Shown: positions 57,156 to 64,000 of the stretch, one piece after another
Layout: each line of letters begins with the position of its first letter
Position numbering within the stretch: position 1 is the first letter of the stretch
NCBI RefSeq assembly: GCF_037893015.1
Contig: NC_133658.1
Span: forward strand, 426,341,890-426,405,889
Direction: 5' to 3'
Source: Macrotis lagotis
Taxonomy: Eukaryota; Chordata; Mammalia; Peramelemorphia; Peramelidae
Length of the DNA: 64,000 nucleotides
The notes under the pieces: generated by a model
Told to the model about the DNA's origin: nothing
Seen by the model: only the letters and a program-made list of their open reading frames with translations
The model's database searches: none
Program-made: the position numbers and the translations under genes

Positions 57156-57560
57156 ATTAAATAAATAAGCCTTTATTAATCAAAGATGTATGTCAAACTA
57201 GGGCAGCTAGTTGACACAATGGATAGACCATTAGGTCTTGAATCAGGAAACTTATCTTTTGAGATCAAATCTGGCAACTACATGACCCTGACTGAATCAT
57301 TTAACCATTTGTCTCAGTTTTTTCACCTATAAAATGAGCTGGAGAAAGAACTAGTAAACTACTCTAGTTTCTTTGCCAAGAAAATTCCAAATGGGGTCAT
57401 GAAGATTCAGGTACAACTGAAATTACTGAAAAACAACAAATATGTCGATCATTGTATAAAGTTCTAGGGATTTAAGAGATTATTATTCTATTGGCACAGA
57501 CAAAATGTATACATAAATATCTATACAAAATAGCCATTGAGAAGATACTTGTTTAAGGGA
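57156..57560 (-). repeat. L2 LINE fragment split by MAR1
   Basis: 'aaataagcctttattaatcaaagatgtatgtc' and, beyond the SINE, 'cattgtataaagttctagggatttaagag' are the inverted L2 end. Confidence 0.6.
57200..57436 (+). mobile_element. MAR1 (CORE-type) SINE
   Basis: Head 'gggcagctagttgacacaatggatagacc', body 'tttctttgccaagaaaattccaaatggggtcatgaag', end 'tgaaaaacaacaaa'. It sits within an older L2. Confidence 0.9.
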
Positions 57561-57609
57561 ACACTATCAATTAGCAGGATAATGAAATAAAAATGGCTAG
57601 CATTTTTTT

Positions 57610-57740
57610 TTGGCATTTTAAAGTTTGGAAAGTACAATACTATATTATTTAATATGATCCTCACAACAACCCTGTGAAGTAGGCAATATAATTATTAGTT
57701 TTACAAATGAGGAAATGGAGGCAAAGATTATGTGACATTA
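57610..57740 (-). repeat. MIR SINE
   Basis: 'cattttaaagtttggaaagtac', 'gatcctcacaacaaccctgtgaagtaggc', 'acaaatgaggaaatggaggc'. Good inverted MIR match. Confidence 0.75.
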
Positions 57741-57754
57741 GCAACTTTGGGCTT

Positions 57755-58246
57755 AGTTTTTACATTGTTCTCCAGAATGATTGGACCAGTTCACAACTCC
57801 ACCAACAATGCATTAATGGTTCTATTTTTACACATCCTCTCCAGCACTTGTCATTTTTCTTTTTTCTCATACTAGCCAATCTGATATATTGTGATACGGC
57901 ACCTCAAAGTCATTTTAATTTTCATTTTTTTCTAATTATTAGTGATTTAGTAGATTTTTTTCTCATGACAACTGATAGCTTTTAGTTCTTCTTTTGAAAA
58001 CTACCTGTTTGGCAACTAGGTGGCACAGGGGATGGAGTACTAGTCCTAGAGTCAGGAGGACCTGAGAACAAATACAGCCTCAGACTCTTAATACTTAATT
58101 AGATGTGTGACCTTAGGCAAGTCATTTAACCCTATTGCCTTGCAACAAAAAGAAAAAGTAAACTGCCTATTCATATGCTTTTACTGTATATATCAATTCT
58201 AAAATGGCTTGTATTTTTATAAATTTGGATAATATCTAGATTCTTA
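57755..58246 (-). repeat. L1 ORF2 C-terminal fragment (minus strand)
   Basis: 'acattgttctccagaatgattggaccagttcacaactccaccaac' and 'gaaaactacctg..gcctattcatatgc' are inverted ORF2 C-terminal codons. It meets plus-strand L1 sequence at about 58247. A SINE is inserted at 58012. Confidence 0.85.
58012..58160 (+). mobile_element. 150-bp marsupial SINE in L1
   Basis: Head 'ggcaactaggtggcacaggggatgg', tail 'ccctattgccttgcaacaaaaag'. Flanks aaactacctgtt and aaactgcctatt look like a decayed target duplication. Confidence 0.9.
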
Positions 58247-59640
58247 AAGGAAAAATTAAATATGTTACAGGAAGAATTAGATAGTCTAATTTAAGTCACT
58301 CAAATCTAGATGCAAAAACCATATCAACAACAGATAAACAAGAAAGATATTAAAGATAGGGAAAGACTTTTAGAAAAATAGATAAAATAGGTTTCAGCAG
58401 AACACTGATTAGGAGTAGAAAGGAATATTCCTTTTTCTCAGCTCTGCGTGACACCTTCACAAAAATTAGCCACGTGTTAGGACATAAAACCCTTTCAAAA
58501 ATGCAGAAAAAAAGAAATAAGTGAATCTTCTTCTGATCATACTGCAATAGAAATTATACAATAAACTGTCTTTATAGTAAAGTAATTTAATTTTTTGAAG
58601 TAAAATCAATTTTAATTAATTGGAAACTAAATAGCTTCAATGTAAAGAAAGAGAGGGTCAAAGATAAATTAAAGAAATGACCAATAATTTCATCAAAATA
58701 ATGACAATAATGAGACAACATATCAAATTTTGTGGAATGCAGTCAAAATAATATTTAGGGGACAATTTATATTTCTAAACTTTTTTGTCAATAAAATAGA
58801 GAAATAGCATATCAATGAAGAAAAGAAACCTTAGAAACACAATAAATAAAAAACCAATTAAATACCAAAATGGAAATTTTGAAAACAAAAGATTAACAAA
58901 AGAAAAAATTAAATTCATAAATAAAAAGGAGCTGTTTTTTGAAAAAACAGCATGAGCTATGTAAGCCATTAGCTACTTTGATTAAGAAAAAGAAAGAATG
59001 TAATCAAATCACCAATATCAAACATAAAAAAAGAATCACAACAACATAAAAGAAATAAAAGCAATTATTAGGAATTATTGAACAAGCTATTAATGAATTT
59101 TTCTTTTTTTTCTTTTTGAAAGATTATGGGGTTAAGTGACTTGCCCAAGGTCACACAGCTAATTAAGTGTCCGAGGTGGAATTTGAACTCATGGCCTCCT
59201 GACTCTAGGACTGCTGTACTCACTGGACTACCTAGCTGCTTCTTATAAATGAATTTTCAAAGGTAAAAAAAAAACCTAGAAGGAGATGGATTTGTCAATC
59301 AAATCAATTATTTAATTTTAATACTATGTAAACTGGTTAAAAAATAGGTAAAGAAGACATTCTTCCATATTCTTTCTAAGATGTAGAATCAAAACAAAAA
59401 ATGAATTAATTAAAACAATTTCACAAGCTATAGAAAGGATTGACAAATGAGAATGGGGTATAAGAGAAGGTGGGAAAATTTATGAGAATTTGTTGCATTA
59501 AAGTAGTTTAAGCAAAAAATAATTCTATAGACAAATATTGTAATAGGAAAAGTCAATTTAAAAAATTAATAGAAACACAAATGAGGAGGAACATAAACCC
59601 TGATAGATTGCCTCACTTTAAATGTCAATGGAAAAATTAA
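58247..59640 (+). pseudogene. L1 ORF2 endonuclease/RT fragment (plus strand)
   Basis: 'aggaatattcctttttctcagctctg', 'caaaaattagccacgtgttaggacataaa', 'tctgatcatactgcaata' (the SDH..A box) are the endonuclease end. Endonuclease-RT linker sequence follows. Near 59605-59630 'ctcactttaaatgtcaatgg' looks like the ORF2 N-terminus (LNVNG), out of order, so the element is rearranged. All frames are closed. Confidence 0.78.
59103..59247 (-). mobile_element. 150-bp marsupial SINE in L1
   Basis: Inverted copy with 'gattatggggttaagtgacttgcccaaggtcac' and head 'ctacctagctgcttc'. taatgaatttt and taaatgaatttt on either side are the target duplication. Confidence 0.9.
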
Positions 59641-59644
59641 ACAG

Positions 59645-59800
59645 GATGACTCGGTGGTACACAGTGGATAGAGCACCGGCCCTGGAGTCAGGAGTACCTG
59701 AGTTGAAATCTGGCCTCAGACACTGAATAATTACCTAGCTGTGTGGCCTTGGGCAAGCCACTTAACCCCATTTGCCTTGCAATATCCTAAAAAAAGAAAA
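59645..59800 (+). mobile_element. 150-bp marsupial SINE
   Basis: Nearly complete: 'gtggatagagcaccggccctggagtcaggagtacctgag', 'gtgtggccttgggcaagccacttaacccc'. gaaaaattaa is duplicated on both sides. One of the least diverged copies in the window. Confidence 0.95.
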
Positions 59801-60867
59801 AGAAAAATTAATCAATGATAAATTAAAAAAAAACTTAGAAACAGGAGCAGGTCAGAATAATGGATAGAGATCTGGTCTGGAAGTCAACAAAACCTATGCT
59901 CAAGTCCTATCCCAAAGACATATCAGCTCTGACACACCCTGGGAAAATTATTTAATCTTTCAGAGTTCTAGAAATTGCAGAGAATATGACAAAAATACAT
60001 TGGCATAGAGTTTTACTATGTAGTAGTTCCCTAAAGCAGCAAAATCACAGGTCCAATTCCTAAGAAACTATTACCACCACCCCCTGCCTTTTTGTAGAGG
60101 TGGGGACTATGGATGCATATAATATAGATATTTTCCTCTATATTAGTTTTTCTGAGCTTTTGTTCTTTTTCACAAGGGATAGTTCAATGGTAGGAGGTTG
60201 AGGAAAGCTTGGTGTGGGAAATAAAAGTGATATAAAACATATCAATAAAATCTCATTTTAAAATGGATCGCATAACAAATTAAAGTGCAAGCAGCCAACT
60301 AAGGCTTTTGGTTTTGAAGCAGAGAGTCTTGGGCTTGAACTTGGACCAAATAAGGCTAACTTGTCCAAAAGCATTTTTGTGTACTAAGAAAGTCAAATAC
60401 TTGATTCTGGTGAATCCCTCTATGTGCAATCAATGAGTGGCTATTATTGCAAGCATCAAGGTAAATTCTCCAGAGAGAAGGCATGCAAAGAATATCACCA
60501 TAGGAACCAATGCCTGAAAATGTGGAGGCACAAACTGCCAAGAAGAGAGATAGACAAGGTGGGGGTTCACGCAGTTACTATGTTGATAGCTTTGGTCTAA
60601 AAGTAGCGACATACTTGCCAAGTGACAATCCGTAGGGCTGAGGAGAATTTTTTAAACTGAACATCCTTTGTGAGTCTTACTTTGTGGCAACTGGCAACCT
60701 TCAGATTATAGGGTTGTTAGTGAAGAAAAGAACAGAAAGGAAAATAAGTTAGTCAACTGCCCATTTTAATTTCTCCTGACTTAGGTGGGAATGATAATGT
60801 AATATTCACTCATTAATGCATAAGTGCAGTCCTGATCTCGCATAGGGAATAGTGTCAGACCTGGAAG
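59801..60867. other. Unassigned sequence
   Basis: About 1.07 kb. 59850-59960 may be a degraded SINE ('cagaataatggatagagatctggtctggaagtcaac'). The rest is unrecognised, and two overlapping ~60-codon minus-strand frames at 60356-60621 have no known domain. Confidence 0.45.
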
Positions 60868-61075
60868 GAAGACTCCTTCCTGAGTTAAAATCCAGTCTCA
60901 GATACTAGCTGTGTAACATTAATCAAAGCACTTAAACTTGTTTGCATTGGTTTCCTCATCTGTAAATGAGATGGAAGAGGAAATGACATCGCTACAGTAT
61001 CTTTGCCAAGAAAACCCCAAACAGAATTCCAAATAATCAAGCACATTTGAAACAATGAATAACAATAATAGAATC
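60868..61075 (+). mobile_element. MAR1 (CORE-type) SINE
   Basis: 'ggtttcctcatctgtaaatgagatggaagaggaaatgacatcgc', 'atctttgccaagaaaaccccaaacag', 'gaataacaataatag'. Confidence 0.85.
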
Positions 61076-61210
61076 ATAATCATTAAAAGTCATTGGATTT
61101 ATAATCCTCCCAGTTTTTCAGTTTAACAACATGAGGCTCATGGATTTGCTCAAGGCCAAAGCCTAGATAGTAGTATTATCAAGTCTTAAACCCAGTTTTC
61201 TCAAAAGTTG
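61076..61210 (-). repeat. MIR-like SINE
   Basis: 'caacatgaggctcatggatttgctcaaggcc' and 'aaacccagttttctc'. Diverged. 61211-61630 has no recognised feature. Confidence 0.5.
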
Positions 61211-63117
61211 GTAGTTTTTCCCCACCATAATATAAATATGAACCTAGGTCTGAGAATCTGAAAATACTTATTAATGCTAAAAAAAATACAATGTTTATCT
61301 GGGAGAATCTGTTATGACCCCATTTGCTGACATTCTACCATTTTTAAGTCTTTTAAACTACTGCTCATACAGCCTGGACACTATGATTCTGTAATACTGT
61401 TCTATAATAGTCCTTCTACATTTGTCTATTTTTGTTCAATTATCACTTTTGAGGAATTTACTCTTGAACAAAGTCTGAAGTGTATGTTGTGGTATAGAAG
61501 GCAGGTAATAATATGAGGAAAAGCTTCAAATTCTTAATAACAGTTCTCAGTCATAAAGAAGAGATTGTGATGTTTGATACATTAAATAAGACAGGAAAGT
61601 GTGACAGATGATAAAATTTCTTTTTCTAAAATATTTATTTAGCATTTTATTTTTCCCCAGTTACACATAAAAATAATTTTGCATGCTCATTTTTAAAACT
61701 TTGAGCTCCAAATTTTCTCCTTTTGTCCTCCCAAACCTATTCCCATTGAGAAGGCAACCAATTCAATATAGGCTATACATGTAGAGTCATGCAAAACATT
61801 TCCATAATAGTCATGTTATGAAAGAAAACATAGTTTGCCCTCCCCCAAAAAAGTCTCAAGAAAAATAAAGAGAACCAAAAAAAGAACGTATGCTTCAATC
61901 TGCATTCTGAAAACTTTCAGTTCTGTCTCTTAGGATAGATAGTACTCTTTATCATAAGTGCTTCAGAGTTGTCTTGGGTCATTGGATTGCTGAAAATAAG
62001 TCATTCACAGCTAATAATTCTGCAGTATTGCTGCTATTATATATACAACTTTGCCTCAACTCATATAAATCTTTCCAGGTTTTTCTGGGAGCATCTTTGC
62101 TCATCACTTCTTATGGTAGAAAAATATTTCATCATAATCACACTCAAACAATTTGTTCAGCTGTTCCCCAACTGATGGACATCCTCTCAATTTCTATTTC
62201 CTTGCCTCAAAAAGAGCTGCCACAAATATTTTTGTACATATAGGCCCTTTTCCTTTTTGTTTTCCATCTCTTTTGAGATATGGACCTAGTAGTGGTACTG
62301 CTAGGTCAAAGAGTATGCATGATTATGTGGACCTTTGTGCATAGTTCCAAATTGCTCTACAAAATGTTTCAATCAGTTCAACTGCTTCTTCACCAACTGT
62401 GCATGATTGTCTCATTTTCCCTACTTTCCCTCCAATATTTGTCATTTTCCTTTTCTATCCCATTAAGCAAGCTAATGGGTAAAAGGTAGTACCTCAGAAT
62501 GGTTTTAATTTGCATTTTTCCAATAAATAGTGAGTTATATATTTATAGGCTATAGCTAGTTTTGATACCTCTTCTGAAAATGTTTATATACTTTGTCATT
62601 CATCAATTGGTAAATGGTTATTATTTTTATAAATTTGACTCAGTCTTCCATATGCTTAAGATATGAGGCCTTTATTGAAGAATCTTGCTTCAAGATTTTT
62701 TCAGTTACTATTGCTATCTGCATTTTCCACCATTCTTTCCCCCCATTTTTTCTATTCTCTCTCTTTTCACCCTATCTCTCCTCAAAAGTATTTTGCTTCT
62801 GACTACCCCTCTCCCAATCTACCCTCTCTTTCATCACTCCTGCACCCCTTTCCTCTCCTATTTTCTGTAGAAAAAGATTTCTATATCCAATTGTATAATT
62901 CCCTCTTTAAGCCAATTCTGATGAGAGTAAAGATCACAGACTTCCCCTTAGCTTTCCCTTCTTCTCTACTATAAAAACTTCTTGTCTCTCTTGTGTGAGA
63001 TTATTTTATTTAGCTCTTTCTATTTCTCCCCTTTCCTGTCTGCAAGTTCATTCCTTTCACCCCTTGATTTTATTTTTTAGATATTCAACTCACATCTATG
63101 CTTTCTCTCCATCTTCA

Positions 63118-63201
63118 AATGTATACATATACATATATAATGTGTATATTATAATATTTATATATAGATAGATATAAATATATATAAATATAAATATAAA
63201 T

Positions 63202-63234
<33 letters not shown>

Positions 63235-63236
63235 CT
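63118..63236. repeat. TA/CA-rich simple repeat
   Basis: Degenerate tatata/taaata units, a (CA)7 run, then (TA)12. It adjoins the tail of the SINE at 63243. Confidence 0.93.
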
Positions 63237-63242
63237 CTTTTA

Positions 63243-63386
63243 AAAAATTATTTAAGGCAATGGAGCTAAGTGACTTGCCCAAGGTCACACAGCTAGACAA
63301 TTATTAAGTGTCTGAGGCTGGATTTGAACTCAGGTACTCCTGACTCCAGGGTCAGTGCTTTATCCACTGTGCCACCTAGCTGCCCC
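63243..63386 (-). mobile_element. 150-bp marsupial SINE
   Basis: Inverted copy with 'aaggcaatggagctaagtgacttgcccaaggtcac' and head 'gccacctagctgcccc'. Confidence 0.93.
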
Positions 63387-63879
63387 ATTATTTACTCATA
63401 ATAATGATAAAATTATCATGATTTATCAGTATCATCTTTCCATGTAGGAATATAAGTAGTTCAACATCATTAAATCCTGACAATAAATTTTTCCTGCTTA
63501 CCTTATTGTGATTAACTTGAGTCATATTTAAAAATCAAATTTTCTGTTCAGCTCTGGTCTTTTCATTAGAAAAATTTGAAAGTCCCCTATTTCTTTGAAC
63601 ACCCATCTTTTCCCCTAAAAGACTATCTCAGTTTTACTGTATGGCTGATTCTTGGTTATAATCCAAGTTCTTTTGCCTTCCTATCATATTACAAGCCTTA
63701 TTATCCTTTAATATAGAAGCTAATAAAACTTTTGTTGTTCTGATAGTGAGTCCACAGAACTTGAACTGTTTCTTTCTGGCTATTTGCATTATTTTTTCCT
63801 TGACCTGGGAGCTCTAGAATTTGGGTTATACTATTCCTGGGAGTTTTCATTTTGGGATCTCCTTTTGTTAGAAGGATTT

Positions 63880-64000
63880 CATTTATTTTGAATTTTACAA
63901 TTTTCCCCCTAATCGTGCTTCCCTTCCCCCATCCCCCATGGAAGGAAGTCTGTTGGTCTTTACATTGTTTCCATGGTATACATTTATCTAAGTTGAATGT
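63880..64000 (-). repeat. L1 3'-UTR fragment cut by the window end
   Basis: 'gaattttacaattttccccctaatcgtgcttcccttccccc' and 'tgtttccatggtatacat' match the inverted L1 3' UTR at 1010-1130 and 51030-51150. It continues beyond the window. Confidence 0.85.

Larger units (their letters stand above)
61634..63870 (-). mobile_element. L1 (minus strand) with large internal deletion
   Basis: Left to right: tail 'ttatttttccccagttacac', 3' UTR, and ORF2 C-terminus ('gctgttccccaactgatgg', 'agtggtactgctaggtcaaag', 'tttgtcattcatcaattgg') to about 62690. It then passes directly into pyrimidine-rich spacer-like DNA and ORF1 C-terminal sequence (63540-63860, matching 40280-40600 with 'aaatcaaattttctgttcagctctgg' and 'aagctaataaaacttttgtt'). 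Most of ORF2 is absent. A SINE and a TA/CA tract are inserted. Confidence 0.8.

Noticed and set aside
62614-62974. Overlapping frames rich in Phe/Ser/Leu
   Set aside because: They run through the pyrimidine-rich strand of an inverted L1 spacer.
1-64000. CRISPR array, bacterial operon or phage system
   Set aside because: No array of spaced identical repeats and no prokaryotic gene organisation; all regularly spaced repeats are microsatellites or the ORF1 42-bp array.

Overview
This window looks like gene-free marsupial genomic DNA. It is AT-rich and CpG-poor, and almost all of it that I can identify is interspersed repeats. The marsupial assignment rests on many copies of two tRNA-headed SINEs. 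One is about 150 bp, with a head like ggcagctaggtggcgcagtg and a tail like cttgcaa(aa)accta. The other is a longer MAR1/CORE-type SINE with a 'tttgccaagaaaa..ccaaatgggg' body. Marsupial-type L1 elements and old MIR, L2 and L3/CR1 copies accompany them. The 150-bp SINE looks most like the gray short-tailed opossum (Monodelphis domestica) form as I remember it; the species is inference. I found no intact host gene, exon set, tRNA gene or rRNA gene.

Layout. 1-3.2 kb: stacked minus-strand L1 3' ends, one with an internal ORF2 deletion and a SINE insertion. 4.3-5.7 kb: an intronless, broken minus-strand copy of GOT2 (mitochondrial aspartate aminotransferase). 5.7-7.1 kb: minus-strand L1 with a second L1 nested in it. 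7-25 kb: low-copy sequence with scattered SINEs, L2, L3/CR1, MIR, short L1 3' ends, one MER5-like DNA transposon, microsatellites and an unexplained 168-bp direct duplication. 25.6-42.7 kb: an old endogenous retrovirus (two LTRs, 4-bp target duplication, probable tRNA-Arg primer site) that split a MAR1 SINE. Its body was later filled by a nearly full-length plus-strand L1 (28.76-35.28 kb) and a nearly full-length minus-strand L1 (35.66-41.76 kb). 42.7-47.1 kb: SINEs, L1 3' ends and a plus-strand L1 that keeps its 5' end and ORF1 but lacks ORF2. 48.3-52.2 kb: an old L1 remnant and an ancient L3/CR1 element interrupted by five or six younger insertions. 52-64 kb: old MIR/L2/MAR1, a head-to-head L1 junction, and a minus-strand L1 with a large internal deletion.

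How the parts work together. There is no pathway or operon here. The sequence is a record of retrotransposition: L1 supplies the machinery that moved the SINEs and the GOT2 cDNA, and nesting order gives relative ages (L3/CR1, L2 and MIR oldest; then MAR1; then the ERV; then the L1 copies inside it; the 150-bp SINEs among the youngest). Every long coding region I recognise (GOT2, L1 ORF1, L1 ORF2) is broken by stops or frameshifts. The most informative observations are the nested ERV/MAR1/L1 structure, the five-unit 42-bp repeat in L1 ORF1, the long purine-rich spacer between L1 ORF1 and ORF2, the GOT2 copy with foreign filler, and the two unexplained duplications (4.86/7.08 kb inverted, 21.9/24.5 kb direct).
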